A stretch of 64,000 bases of DNA. It comes from Aedoeadaptatus coli (GTDB lineage Bacteria > Bacillota > Clostridia > Tissierellales > Peptoniphilaceae). Shown in pieces: positions 19,201 to 26,490 of this stretch. The notes beneath the pieces were generated by a model, which was not told the DNA's origin, did not search any database, and worked only from the letters and a program-made list of their open reading frames with translations. The translations under genes and the position numbers were made by a program. Each line of letters opens with the position of its first letter. The first letter of the stretch is position 1. The stretch spans positions 1 to 64,000 of the forward strand of contig NZ_OPYI01000006.1 of NCBI RefSeq assembly GCF_900343085.1, written 5' to 3'.

Positions 19201-20176
19201 CGAGATTTAAGATGGGCTTGCCGGCTCTGTCTTTAATGGTTTCGTCCGCTTTAAATTCTCTTCCGTCTTTCGTCGTTAAGTCGATGGACGGCTTCCATCC
19301 TAAAAAGTCGCTCCCTACCTTTGTGGGGATGCTATTTTCGTCAATTTTAGGAATGACTTGTTCGTAATAAAGATTGCGGTCGGGAACCGGTGTGCCACCT
19401 TTGGTGTCGAAGTTGACATCGTAATGGGCGCGGTTGTAGCGATATTCCAAGACAAAGTTTTCGGCATTTTCCGGCACCTGCATGGTGATGTAGGGCGCTT
19501 CCGGAACGAAGCCCTTTCGATTCGGATCCTTTTCTTCCAGGGGGCTCACTTCCATGGTGGAGCCGGTGTTCCCGTTTTGAGTGGTAATAAGTTGTCCTTC
19601 TTCTCCAACACTTCCGTCGGGATTGGTGTACTTGGAAAAATCATATAGGTCTTGGAAGACGTGCTTGATTGTGATTTCATTGGCCTTGGCCTTGTAACGG
19701 AAGTCTTCGTTGGCTTGGAATCTTTCGCCGTTAATGGCATTGCCTGTCTTGCCTTTGCCGTCGGCAGCTTCTTTCACCTTGTCGTAGGTGATTTTGTAAT
19801 CGTCGTCTGGCTTTTCGTAGCCGGCGAGGTCAGGCAGCTGGATTGTTTTCTTGACCTTTTTTTGTTCATCGGGCGTGGCTGCTGCCCCGACGCTGGCGAT
19901 GTAGGGTTGGTAGTTGACTCTGTACACGTCCCCGTTTTGCACTTTGTAGTCGGTGCGCAGGGTGTAGATTTTCGGCTGGGCAGGATTTGTAATCAGCTTC
20001 TCCGCCGTTTGGCCTTCTTCCAATTTCGCCGGTGTCACCGACTTTTTGTTGATAATCTCGGCTTTGTCTTTGCTGAGATCGGCGTGATTCACCTGAGCAA
20101 AGGCCGATGCGGGTCCGGACAGAACCATGGCGAGGATCAATGTCCAGAGGCAGAGTTGTTTCATAAGGTGTTTCAT
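13268..20176 (-). CDS. Giant secreted repeat protein, first gene of the surface operon
   Basis: 2302 residues. Signal peptide about 1-28 (ending PASAFAQ). The body contains many List-Bact/InlB-B repeats (VDFDTKDGSDV, FLGWK, FMGWKEKG and similar), a module of the same type as the ESFKDG modules of the next protein (about 1300-1390), a Rib/alpha-like domain (about 1600-1690) and a C-terminal Ig-like segment of about 80 residues. No LPXTG motif, sortase tail, SLH domain or transmembrane anchor is seen, so attachment must be indirect or the protein is released. It overlaps the SLH-bearing giant gene by four bases. Start: GGAGG four bases before the ATG; a second ATG four codons later is less well spaced. 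Its central third and its 3' end are clearly more AT-rich than the repeats. Confidence 0.82.
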   Translation of the reverse strand: MKHLMKQLCLWTLILAMVLSGPASAFAQVNHADLSKDKAEIINKKSVTPAKLEEGQTAEKLITNPAQPKIYTLRTDYKVQNGDVYRVNYQPYIASVGAAATPDEQKKVKKTIQLPDLAGYEKPDDDYKITYDKVKEAADGKGKTGNAINGERFQANEDFRYKAKANEITIKHVFQDLYDFSKYTNPDGSVGEEGQLITTQNGNTGSTMEVSPLEEKDPNRKGFVPEAPYITMQVPENAENFVLEYRYNRAHYDVNFDTKGGTPVPDRNLYYEQVIPKIDENSIPTKVGSDFLGWKPSIDLTTKDGREFKADETIKDRAGKPILNLDADLKMPASKITFTAVWKDKPKAEYVIQFWTEKPDYDDKDNTLPLRDRYDFIGARRIDNADTGSTPDLTNLDIHGITFPDLNDGRLEKAQDNKDEFERYYFLNEELTKKQNASKEDPTVQKSVLSTGETVYNVYYDRRVYTLYFTAPNEAGWDPSSSYWPTLTRNGQVIGKEGSPYKVEARFSQSLDKIWPKDEEISGLPPASSEPGVDMGPIGWTINVNEPGELIFRDTPPYRLSAEDFIDSQDVLGTGDYQGHGHGDQIPIGENQTKARGKYEISLASSSWDQSVVHHIDIIKDDFEGNEQIDYDLSYWKSDTNATYAFILPNLQGFTLKKDTRDAEWVLEKPTTPKCRTINDVNRARNEMTPFRSDADKIEYIAKFPWGTKLFDGKNRYNFANYTRNKYKLKLNNDPKTVKNDSEYGEGNILDVPYEFPLNDLKLDTKHVPEKPDWVRDDWSFLGWALDPSGNNLIKDGNETKLHYDQILYAKWGEPDYKWKVIFDPNGGSLRTIDENKLTTEHKTVKEGDIGQEVEKTYPIKEKSDGNKQIFTVLQRQKLKDPGFKPIKKGYDFLGWEIIRYKKDDKGDYTNEVDTSYRDTYKVPELYSFGNDVVSPIYLKAIWVPNQRVDVAVEHYFLDKDYNLDTNISPNPDSDTLEGKRAGYLVATTGDRQDDKYTLVPYDELEAHKETSDAYSIYKEYNDRVGLNNSFFQTFRVEPAEISDPEDSEKMIPNPDVKNNVFKFFYRPYRQREYKVNYIDENFKGKENEKDGAIIGQELVTNGNRHYDARNYRPIPGWVLTSAPQQQLFFDLNEETNELLGINGTSKDEITFYYKDVRVIEVPGNQDPPEGYVRVTFKADKGGSFGKDENGKDITELHYDVIKGLKSDLLPVPKLLGEGETADQSKYYITPDDGKKFTKWDNSALLNDNTIIDENHTFTAYFEWSGLSAKGMVRTEAFKDPKGTWTNDFAPTIDQLKAQLVWREKDEVQPLPEGTTIEFFDEDGNKLAKDEDVFKLVNEKKAADKDEVVRTVNITVKATFPDKKDPQELTIPITVYKNVYEALNKEGDKPLFLKEAEGKKAEEGGLQDVTGDYVKVTIKASKDFDAKDDKIYYVNKNAWVEIPEVKTEGSSTFVNWTADQVKQNDDGKANGIFDFEKRHMFTEDTVIEPVGAADVVEQERGKDKPDVPSTYVKVIVKTTDKATDDTAFEKTFWVNPKADVTIGVTNPTGKTVAADPAKVGAVGYTMKFSKWETEDKARTWEDKIVGKFENETTIIAKYSVTPEVIKPQVPTTDTVHTPQGKIPTVDQIKEKITPPEGKTISKVTIVENPNVTEPGESKVKVIVEYTDGSHVGTNDKPVEVPVEVHKNIIPEAPGGQRPKDAMDNYVKVIFKAGTGGSLSGDLVYYVSPEVEVDMTASADKITKTPSVGYTANGGTWSPEIKAEKIENEKTYEFNFVKTKDIVEKTGDDVKKPEGYVTVKFIAGENGEVVGGNKTYYVNPEANIKLVDKDKATQGATNELIVPEAKASDNYGFTGWVEEIDYTNPIKGDREHVAHFAIGQFTLTYKAGEGATGDVPEPQTAAYGGTVQLAGQGKLTKENSNFIGWKLDGEDKIYQPGDSVTLEKARTATAQWALVKYKVDFDTKDGSDVLFQEVEHGGTLAPFEKPTKDGFVFMGWKEKGKDEFFNLDSEIKENKTLVAQWDKAVEKIGENDPVDENHFIKVTFKQGKHGQLDGGEVSYKVAKDYSFDQAKANGLVVPAIQPNEYYKTQDANFGWDKELKLAGQDITFIAQYELVANVIPVDPTKDDETLKKEKPEEMVLVVFKVPEDKAFMTGNTKFYVKKSEPVNIEAPVVHPLTLENEYNDYVFKGWSMNTEDENNKVSFVSDTEIIDSIQEKPDIQINRPKPNSSNIIISVLTEGAAGYLEIIGDGIRSNTIIEASKRGRLNIFYINKEIGRGLKRDDVIKIYAVKNGVKSEEREYRVK

Positions 20177-20262
20177 AAGCCCTCCTTACTGTTATTAAGT
20201 GACGTCGTTCTATGTTTGCTCGCCGCTTTGAAAACGGTATCGAAAAGTTTCTAATCATTACT

Positions 20263-20291
20263 ATATTATCCTTGTTTTCTTTCTAAAACAA
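20263..20291 (-). promoter_or_regulatory. Promoter of the giant surface-protein operon
   Basis: On the minus strand TTGTTT (20291-20286), a 17-base spacer, then TAATAT (20268-20263). It would give a 5' leader of about 80 bases. Confidence 0.5.
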
Positions 20292-20527
20292 GCTTTTTCA
20301 TGCGTTTCCGCGCTTTTGGCGTGGATTTCTTTTTTTTCGCAAAAAATTGCGCCTCGTCCGACGATTTTTCCGCATGGCGGGCCTCTTCGCGAGGTAATTT
20401 ACAGGTGTTTTCGCGGCGCCTTTTTGCGCCCGAAGCGCTCTTTCTTTTTTGTTCTCAAAAAGGAAGTAATTAGTGGCCCGGGGCCCCTTTCTTTTAGCCC
20501 CTTTTTCGATAGATCGGCGTAATTTTG
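20292..20527. other. Divergent intergenic region with no gene seen
   Basis: Together with the flanking promoters this separates the giant operon from the LTA-synthase-like gene (20177-20570 has no gene). Apart from the two promoters it is T-rich with short palindromic snatches; no convincing structured RNA or ORF is visible. Confidence 0.5.
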
Positions 20528-20536
20528 TGGTAAACT
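20528..20536 (+). promoter_or_regulatory. Extended -10 (TGGTAAACT) for the LTA-synthase-like gene
   Basis: TGG precedes TAAACT 35 bases upstream of the GTG start; no -35 of note. Confidence 0.4.
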
Positions 20537-20570
20537 GTTTGTAATGTTTTTGTACGGAAAGGAGGGCGTC

Positions 20571-22418
20571 GTGAAGCGGATCGATTCTCGTTGGCGGCCC
20601 TATGGGATCATGGCGATTCTCAGCGCCCTGATCACTTTATTTACTTTGTATTACGCCTGCGGCGACGGGCCTTTAAGGGCGGCGCTTTTTGCAAGCTATT
20701 TTAAAAGCCCGCTGCTTTTGTTTATGAATTTTCTGCCTGTCTTTCTTCTCTTTGTCTTGCTCTACGCACTGAGCGGCCGGCTGTGGGTGGGCTTTTCCGT
20801 GACGGGGCTGTTGTTTTTTGTGCTTTCGGTGGTGCAGCAGTTTAAGCTCATGTATCGTGACGAGCCTTTTGTCTTGCCGGAGATTTTGCTCTTTCGCGAA
20901 TCCATGCTCATGAAGGGAAATTACCACATGTCGGTGCTCGCATCCGATGTCATGACCTTGATTGGCCTCATCGCCATGATCGCCATTTCGGTGTTTCTCT
21001 TTCTGTCCAAGCGCGCCCCTTGGGTGGGCAAGGGCCGGCGGCGGCTGTTGATCGGCTCGATCGTGGCCATGCTTATTATCTTCCAAGGCTTTCGCGGCCC
21101 CTATTTTTCCCCGAAGGTCTACGCCCGGGTGGGGAAAAAGGCGCCGATTAATATTTACAACGCCACGGAAACCTACATGGCCAAGGGCCTGGCCTATCCG
21201 TTTATTATGAGCGGCCGCATGATGAGGGGCACGCCGCCGGAGGATTACGACAAGAAGCTCGCGGCCATGTTGTGGAAGGACATTAAGGACACGTCCATTC
21301 CCGAGGACAAGAAGGTGCACGTGGTCTCCGTGATGCTGGAATCTTTCGCCGATTTCACGGATTTCGACGGCATTCCCATTCACCGGGACGTGTATAACAA
21401 CTTCCACGCCATTCAGGAAGAGGGGATTCACGGCCATTTGATCGCCGATATTTTCGGCGGCGGCACGGTGAACACGGAGCGGGGCTTTTTGACGGGCTAT
21501 TCGGGCACGAGCTATGCGTCAAGCGCCGCCATGATGACGGACACCCATTCCCACGTGCGCTATTTTACGCAAAACGGCTACACCGCCGAGGCCCTGCACC
21601 CGATCTACGGCTGGTTTTACAATCGCAAGAATGTAAATCCCCGCCTGGGCTTCGACGAGTATCTGTCCTTCGACAATTACTTCCAGGCGGTGGAGGAGGC
21701 CGCCGGGGACACGGATTGGGGCTACACCCGGGACGATCACTTTTTCCCGGAAGTGGAAAAGCGCCTGAATGCCGTGGCGAGTGAGGGGAATTACTATTTT
21801 TCCTACGCCCTCACCTACCAGGGCCACGGGCCTTACGCCGATTACAATATGGCGGATGAAAAGTATGTAGACAAGTTGGAGGACCAAGACCCGAGGGACT
21901 GGGCCATCTTCAACAATTACCTCTCCAATATCGCCGCCACCGACGACGCCTTGGGCGACTTTGTGGAAAGCCTTCGGGAGAATCCCGCGCCGGTGGTGCT
22001 GATCTTTTTCGGCGACCACAAGCCCTGGCTCGGCGAGGGAGACAGCGGCTACAAGAGCATGGGGATCAACATCGACCAATCCACTTTGGAGGGAGTTTTG
22101 AATTACTACACCACGCCCTACGTGATTTGGGCCAACGACGCGGCCAAGGCGAAGTTGGGCGTGGATTTTCACGGGGAAGGGCCGGATCTGAGCCCCTTCC
22201 TTTTGATGAAGTATCTCTTTGAAACCATGGGCTGGCCCTACGATCCCATGATGGCGGTGCAATCGAGTTATTTGAAAAACACCACCGTGCTCCATCCGCC
22301 CTACATTCGCAAGGACGGGGAGTATCAATTGCTTGCGGGCAACGATTCTCTCCTGGAAATGGTGCGGCAGTATCGCGCCATGGAATACTATCGGGCCAAC
22401 GACAAAGTGCAGAAATAA
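20571..22418 (+). CDS. LTA-synthase-family sulfatase (membrane phosphoglycerol transferase-like)
   Basis: 615 residues from GTG. Five hydrophobic segments (about 10-175) are followed by an extracellular sulfatase-fold domain (about 235-560). Signature residues are visible: VSVMLESFADF at the first metal-binding strand, GGGTVNTERGFLTGY around the presumed nucleophilic Thr, and VVLIFFGDHKPWLG for the distal metal site. Family members such as LtaS transfer glycerol phosphate from phosphatidylglycerol to wall polymers; relatives modify other glycans, so the exact substrate is open. The GTG at 20571 is chosen over an ATG nine codons upstream because AAGGAGG ends six bases before it. It is divergent from the giant surface operon and has its own terminator. 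Confidence 0.85.
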   Translation: MKRIDSRWRPYGIMAILSALITLFTLYYACGDGPLRAALFASYFKSPLLLFMNFLPVFLLFVLLYALSGRLWVGFSVTGLLFFVLSVVQQFKLMYRDEPFVLPEILLFRESMLMKGNYHMSVLASDVMTLIGLIAMIAISVFLFLSKRAPWVGKGRRRLLIGSIVAMLIIFQGFRGPYFSPKVYARVGKKAPINIYNATETYMAKGLAYPFIMSGRMMRGTPPEDYDKKLAAMLWKDIKDTSIPEDKKVHVVSVMLESFADFTDFDGIPIHRDVYNNFHAIQEEGIHGHLIADIFGGGTVNTERGFLTGYSGTSYASSAAMMTDTHSHVRYFTQNGYTAEALHPIYGWFYNRKNVNPRLGFDEYLSFDNYFQAVEEAAGDTDWGYTRDDHFFPEVEKRLNAVASEGNYYFSYALTYQGHGPYADYNMADEKYVDKLEDQDPRDWAIFNNYLSNIAATDDALGDFVESLRENPAPVVLIFFGDHKPWLGEGDSGYKSMGINIDQSTLEGVLNYYTTPYVIWANDAAKAKLGVDFHGEGPDLSPFLLMKYLFETMGWPYDPMMAVQSSYLKNTTVLHPPYIRKDGEYQLLAGNDSLLEMVRQYRAMEYYRANDKVQK

Positions 22419-22441
22419 GGTCGCGCGTGCGGCCTTTTTTT
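22417..22441 (+). terminator. Terminator of the sulfatase gene
   Basis: AAGGTCGC-GCGT-GCGGCCTT stem followed by T7, beginning at the stop codon. Confidence 0.85.
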
Positions 22442-22519
22442 GTGTCTTGCATTTTCAGCGGCGCTTCGATAGGCTAAAGTGAAGAAAGTATCCGACGCAT
22501 CCGATGAAAGGAGTTTATT

Positions 22520-23032
22520 ATGCAAGGGACGATTACCATGCTGTTAGGGGATCTTACGACGACGAAGGCCGATGCCATTGTAAACGCGGCCAACGAGCGC
22601 TTGCTCCGAGGCGGCGGCGTGTGCGGCGCCATTTTCCGCGCGGCGGGCGGGGAGCTTGATGAGGCCTGCGGCGAAATCGGCTACTGCGCCACCGGGGATG
22701 CGGTGATCACGCCGGGCTTCGATCTTCCCGCCGATTACATTATTCACACAGTGGGCCCGGTGTGGCAGGGTGGCGAGAAAAATGAGCCGGCCCTTCTCGC
22801 CTCCTGCTACGACAAATCTTTGGCCCTCGCCGAAAAGCACGGCCTGAAATCCGTCGCCTTTCCTTCGATTTCCACGGGAATCTTCGGCTACCCCACGGAG
22901 AAGGCGGCAAAAATCGCCGTGGAAAGGGCTTTGGCTTTTGTGGAAGACCACGATATGGATGTGATGTGGGTCTTGTTCGACGAAAAAACCAAGGTCATTT
23001 ACGACGCGGCCTTGGCGGAGGTGATGAAGTAG
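22520..23032 (+). CDS. Macro-domain protein (ADP-ribose/O-acetyl-ADP-ribose hydrolase type)
   Basis: 170 residues, a single macro domain. It begins with GDLTTTKADAIVNAANE (the Asp contacts adenine, the Asn-Ala-Ala-Asn is the ribose-binding and catalytic block), then RGGGVCGAIFRAAG, the strand DYIIHTVGPVW and the phosphate-binding loop SISTGIFGYP. This is the MacroD/YmdB class, which hydrolyses O-acetyl-ADP-ribose or removes mono-ADP-ribose from proteins. An AAAGGAG site precedes the ATG. It stands alone between terminators; no ADP-ribosyltransferase or sirtuin is nearby, so a toxin-antitoxin role is not supported here. Confidence 0.93.
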   Translation: MQGTITMLLGDLTTTKADAIVNAANERLLRGGGVCGAIFRAAGGELDEACGEIGYCATGDAVITPGFDLPADYIIHTVGPVWQGGEKNEPALLASCYDKSLALAEKHGLKSVAFPSISTGIFGYPTEKAAKIAVERALAFVEDHDMDVMWVLFDEKTKVIYDAALAEVMK

Positions 23033-23055
23033 GCGGTATTTTACTTTCTTCCACC

Positions 23056-23090
23056 AAAAAAGGCGCAGACATTTCGGTCTGTGCCTTTTC
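23056..23090. terminator. Bidirectional terminator between convergent genes
   Basis: GGCGCAGAC-ATTTCG-GTCTGTGCC with A6 on one side and T4 on the other. It serves both the macro-domain gene and the minus-strand membrane protein gene. Confidence 0.85.
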
Positions 23091-23092
23091 GT

Positions 23093-24040
23093 TTATTCCG
23101 CCTTGATGAGCCGCAAGCGGCGTTCTCTGTTTTCCAGTATTTCTTTGTTTTCTCTTATGGCTTCTTCCAGTTCCCTGAGATCGCCGGCATCGGTGCCTTC
23201 TTTTAGAGAGGCGATAAGGGCGTCCTGTTTTTCGATGATTTCCCGCTGCAGAATCCGAGTGGGGGTGAGATTTTTCGAGGCAGTTTCCTTGGCGTAGGCT
23301 TCCACGGCCTCAACTTTTTCTTCTGCGAGGAGGCGAATGGCTTCGCCTTCTTTACGGATGCGCTCCAAGCGGGCCTTTACCTTCTCCGTGCGGAAAGTGA
23401 GCTCGGGGTAGGCGTCCAAAATCCGCTTGTGGAAGACGGAGCGGTTTTCCAACAGGTAGCGCACTTCGGTGGCGATCTCTTCGCTCTTGTCGGCCCGGCT
23501 CTTTTCCACGCCTTGTTTCAACAGATTCATGATGAAGTAGCTCATGATGCCGTCGGCGACGAATAGGATGCTTACGGCGATTAAAATGGCGGAGAAGAGG
23601 CGGGGCTCGAGGCGATCGGCCAGAGCCAGCAGGCGGGGATTAAAATCCTCCAGTATAAACACGCCGCCGATGCCGAAGAGGATCAGGTTTCCGATCCACA
23701 CGCGGCCGTGAAGGTTCATGGGCCGCTCGGTATAGTCCCACCAGCGAGCGTGGAAGTATTTTTCCAGTATGTAGCTCGTGAGGTATTCCAAGATTCCGCA
23801 GAGGACGAAAGCGATGAGAAAGCTCATGGCCCATGTGCGATCCACGGGAGAAAGAAGTTTTCCGCCCACGGTGACGATGACGGCGCCGGCGCCGTAAATG
23901 GGGCAGTAGGGCCCGATGAGAAAGCCTCGATTAATGAAGCGCTTGTATTCCAAGAATTTTAAAAAGACTTCCGTTACCCATCCGCCAACGGAGTAGATAA
24001 AAAATAACCACAAGAGTTGGTAGCCACCTGTGAATTCCAT
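23093..24040 (-). CDS. CmpB-type putative ABC-transporter permease family membrane protein with coiled-coil tail
   Basis: 315 residues. The N-terminal half has about five transmembrane segments and the family blocks GGWVTEVFLK, NRGFLIGPYCPIYG and RWWDYTERPMNLHGRVW, which define the putative ABC-transporter type IV/CmpB family (PF06541 as I recognise it). The C-terminal third (about 185-315) is highly charged and predicted coiled coil, an extension not present in the shortest members. No ATPase partner is adjacent, so transport activity is doubtful; the family is poorly characterised. The start ATG has a GGAGG-like site. Confidence 0.75.
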   Translation of the reverse strand: MEFTGGYQLLWLFFIYSVGGWVTEVFLKFLEYKRFINRGFLIGPYCPIYGAGAVIVTVGGKLLSPVDRTWAMSFLIAFVLCGILEYLTSYILEKYFHARWWDYTERPMNLHGRVWIGNLILFGIGGVFILEDFNPRLLALADRLEPRLFSAILIAVSILFVADGIMSYFIMNLLKQGVEKSRADKSEEIATEVRYLLENRSVFHKRILDAYPELTFRTEKVKARLERIRKEGEAIRLLAEEKVEAVEAYAKETASKNLTPTRILQREIIEKQDALIASLKEGTDAGDLRELEEAIRENKEILENRERRLRLIKAE

Positions 24041-24135
24041 GGCATCCTCCCTTTCTTTTCTTCTCTTCTATGGTACCCGCCCGAATCAAAAAACGCCATA
24101 CACTTTTCGACTTTTTGATGTCATTTTTGTGCAAT

Positions 24136-24159
24136 AAAAAACCGCAGCTTTCCCTGCGG
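24136..24159 (-). terminator. Terminator of the pirin gene
   Basis: CCGCAG-GGAAAG-CTGCGG followed by T6 on the minus strand, starting 12 bases after the stop. Confidence 0.88.
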
Positions 24160-24170
24160 CTCTTGGTTTC

Positions 24171-25025
24171 TTATTCTCGGCTCATGGCGATTTTGTCTTT
24201 TATAAATGTGCCCGCTTTGATTTCGTCGTAGGCTTCTTTCAATTCTTCTTCCGTATTCATGACGATGGGCCCGGGCCACCAGACGATGGGCTCGTCCATG
24301 GGCTCGGCCATAAAGAGCAGCACGGATATTTCCTCGTCCGTGTCGTTGACGATGCGAATTTCGTCGCCGCCCTCGAGGATGGCCGCATGGAAATGTTCCA
24401 CACGCTCCCCTCCCACGGTGGGGCTGCCCACGAGGGCGAAGAGGGTGGCATTTACCTTTTCGCTCACTTCGGTTTGAAATGCGCATCCGGGCTCGATGTG
24501 CACGTCGTAGTAGTCCACGGGCACGTAGCGGGAAAGGTGGCCCTCATGCCCTTTATAGCTCCCGGCCAGGATACGCACATGGCCGCCGTCGAAGGGAATC
24601 TCCGGTATGGACTGCGAGGGAACGGCCACGTAGGCGGGCGGGGCGAATTTATCTTCTTTTTTCATGTTGAGCCAGAGCTGCACGCCGAAGAGGCGCTCCA
24701 CCGGCGGGAGTTTTTCTTCGTGAAGAATGCCGCTTCCCGCGGTCATCCACTGAATGCCGCCGCCGTTTACGGCGTCTTCGTTCCCCAAGGAATCCCGGTG
24801 GACCATGGTGCCTTCCACCACATAGGAGATGGTCTCGATGCCCCGGTGGGGGTGCATGGGAAAGCCCGCCACGTAATCGGCGGGATCCGTGGCGTCGAAG
24901 GCGTCTAAAAGGAGCAGGGGATCGGTGTCGTGCATGGTGTGGCGGCTCAGGACGTGGGTCAGGTGCACGCCGGCGCCGTCGACGCCCGCTTCACCGCGTA
25001 CCACCCGTTTAATTTTTCGTATCAT
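24171..25025 (-). CDS. Pirin-family cupin protein
   Basis: 284 residues. The bicupin pirin signature is intact: FPMHPHRGIETISYVVEG places His58 and His60, and GSGILHEE places His102 and Glu104, the four metal ligands of pirins. A second cupin barrel covers about 150-280. Bacterial pirins include quercetinase-like dioxygenases and regulators of central metabolism, so the activity here is unassigned. It is monocistronic with a terminator downstream. Confidence 0.9.
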   Translation of the reverse strand: MIRKIKRVVRGEAGVDGAGVHLTHVLSRHTMHDTDPLLLLDAFDATDPADYVAGFPMHPHRGIETISYVVEGTMVHRDSLGNEDAVNGGGIQWMTAGSGILHEEKLPPVERLFGVQLWLNMKKEDKFAPPAYVAVPSQSIPEIPFDGGHVRILAGSYKGHEGHLSRYVPVDYYDVHIEPGCAFQTEVSEKVNATLFALVGSPTVGGERVEHFHAAILEGGDEIRIVNDTDEEISVLLFMAEPMDEPIVWWPGPIVMNTEEELKEAYDEIKAGTFIKDKIAMSRE

Positions 25026-25138
25026 ACAGTTTCCTTTCTCGTTCTGTTGCTTTTTTGCCTATTTTTTATTGATACCCTGAAATTATTTTTTTATTTGGCG
25101 GGAATTTCAATGCAATTTGTTTAAATGATTGGTGAATA

Positions 25139-25147
25139 TGGTATACT
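25139..25147 (+). promoter_or_regulatory. Extended -10 (TGGTATACT) of the first universal stress gene
   Basis: TGGTATACT lies only 22 bases before the ATG, giving a 5' leader of about 15 bases. The paralogue downstream has the same arrangement. Confidence 0.6.
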
Positions 25148-25168
25148 AAATACAAAGGAGGCGTATGT

Positions 25169-25609
25169 ATGTATAAGAAAATTTTAGTCCCCATCGACGG
25201 ATCTCAAGACTCTTACTGTGCGCTGAAAGAAGCGGAACTGTTGGCCGAATCTTTTGATTCGAAGATGATTATTCTTACGGTCTTAACCGATGCCAATGTG
25301 ATCGAGCATTACCCGGGCAATTTCCTTTCCACGGATTTCAAAAAGGCTCAAGCGCTACGAGGCGAAAAAATCCTGAACAAGGCCATGGAAACCATCGAAA
25401 CCAAGGGCGAAGTTGAAACCTGCGTTCGGGTGGGCCGGGCATCGGAGGAAATTCTTAAATGCGCCGAAGAAAAAGACGTGGACCTTATCGTCATCGGCAG
25501 TCGCGGCTTAGGCGGCTTCTCGAGAACCCTTTTGGGCTCCGTATCCGACAAAGTGCTCAACGCGGCCAAGGTCCCGGTTTTGGTCAACAAAGTCAACTGT
25601 AGAATTTAA
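25169..25609 (+). CDS. Universal stress protein (UspA family), copy 1
   Basis: 146 residues, single Usp domain. The ATP-binding pattern G-x2-G-x9-G-S is present as GSRGLGGFSRTLLGS (about 112-126), and the N-terminal ILVPIDGSQDS strand-loop is typical, so it belongs to the nucleotide-binding class. GGAGG lies eight bases before the ATG. Its own terminator separates it from a close paralogue 200 bases downstream; the two look like a tandem duplication. Confidence 0.92.
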   Translation: MYKKILVPIDGSQDSYCALKEAELLAESFDSKMIILTVLTDANVIEHYPGNFLSTDFKKAQALRGEKILNKAMETIETKGEVETCVRVGRASEEILKCAEEKDVDLIVIGSRGLGGFSRTLLGSVSDKVLNAAKVPVLVNKVNCRI

Positions 25610-25616
25610 ATAAGTC

Positions 25617-25648
25617 GGCGCCCGGCTTTGGCAGGGCGCTTTTTTTGC
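25617..25648 (+). terminator. Terminator of universal stress gene 1
   Basis: GCGCCC (25618-25623) pairs with GGGCGC (25634-25639) and is followed by T8. Confidence 0.85.
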
Positions 25649-25811
25649 ATCGGAAAACCCTCGGTTCGACCGCCGGTTCCGTTTCGCTTCAGCGATAATT
25701 TTTGTTTTTCCGCCGGTTCAATGTCTTTTTCTATGCTTTCTCTCGCCTTGTTTCACGATTTCATCATGATTTGAAATATATTGTGTAATCGATATAAATA
25801 ACGCGCAGTTA

Positions 25812-25820
25812 TGGTATATT
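25812..25820 (+). promoter_or_regulatory. Extended -10 (TGGTATATT) of the second universal stress gene
   Basis: Same distance and motif as upstream of the paralogue, ending 23 bases before the ATG. Confidence 0.55.
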
Positions 25821-25843
25821 GAATGAAAAGGAGGCGTATGTAT

Positions 25844-26278
25844 ATGATTAAGACTATTTTAGTACCTGTCGACGGATCTCAAGATTCTTTTGCGGCGCTG
25901 AAAGAGGCGGAAATTTTGGCAGAAACCTTGGAATCGAAGTTGATCGTGCTCACGGTTTTAACGGATTCCAAAGTCATCGAGCATTACCCCGGCGATTTTC
26001 TTACCACGGATTTCAGGAAGGCCCAGGCACTGCGGGGCGAACAAATTCTGGATAGGGCCATGGAGGCCGTGGACATTAAGGGCGAGGTGGAAACCGTCGT
26101 CCGCACGGGCTGGGCATCGGAAGAAATCGTCAAATGTGCCGAGGAAAAGGGCGCGGATCTTATCGTCATGGGCAGTCGCGGCTTAGGCGGCTTCTCGAGA
26201 ACCCTCTTGGGCTCCGTATCGAACAAAGTGTTGAATACGGCAAAGATCCCCGTTCTCGTCAATAAAGGAAATAAGTAA
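25844..26278 (+). CDS. Universal stress protein (UspA family), copy 2
   Basis: 144 residues. It is closely similar to the gene at 25169 over its whole length, including the same ATP-binding motif GSRGLGGFSRTLLGS. The ATG at 25844 is preferred because GGAGG then lies nine bases away, as in the paralogue; ATG codons at 25838 and 25823 are too close to or upstream of the site. Differences are concentrated in the first half (for example FAALKEAEILAETLESK). Followed by a wobble-rich terminator. Confidence 0.9.
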   Translation: MIKTILVPVDGSQDSFAALKEAEILAETLESKLIVLTVLTDSKVIEHYPGDFLTTDFRKAQALRGEQILDRAMEAVDIKGEVETVVRTGWASEEIVKCAEEKGADLIVMGSRGLGGFSRTLLGSVSNKVLNTAKIPVLVNKGNK

Positions 26279-26290
26279 TTTTGAACTATG

Positions 26291-26323
26291 CGGTGCCTTG
26301 CAGGAGCAGGGTGCCTTTTTATT
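26291..26323 (+). terminator. Terminator of universal stress gene 2
   Basis: GGTGCCTTGC pairs with GCAGGGTGCC through several G-T wobbles, then T5. Confidence 0.65.
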
Positions 26324-26333
26324 TTTCTCTTTA

Positions 26334-26377
26334 GAAATTCAAGAAACTTTCTTCGCTTAAAAATTCATTCCTACATG
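26334..26377 (-). repeat. Solo tail of the hairpin-mosaic repeat, inverted
   Basis: The reverse complement of this segment matches the tail of copy 1 (3060-3101) at about 37 of 42 positions, sharing GAATTTTTAAGCGAA-type and CTTGAAT blocks; the copy-2 tail (28052-28091) is also related. It is the third location of the family in the window, without the hairpin head. Confidence 0.65.
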
Positions 26378-26490
26378 AATTGGAAAACAACACGGAAAAT
26401 TATTTTTTGGCGGTGTTATGGTGATTTGCCGTAGCAAAGGCTTCCGACGGGAATCGGACTATTTAAATGATCCGAGAATGGGCGGCGAAA

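Noticed and set aside
13268-20176. LPXTG or SLH anchor in the first giant protein
   Set aside because: The last 100 residues were read and show neither motif nor a hydrophobic tail.
22520-23032. Toxin-antitoxin (ADP-ribosylation) module around the macro-domain gene
   Set aside because: No toxin-like ADP-ribosyltransferase lies next to it and it has its own terminator.
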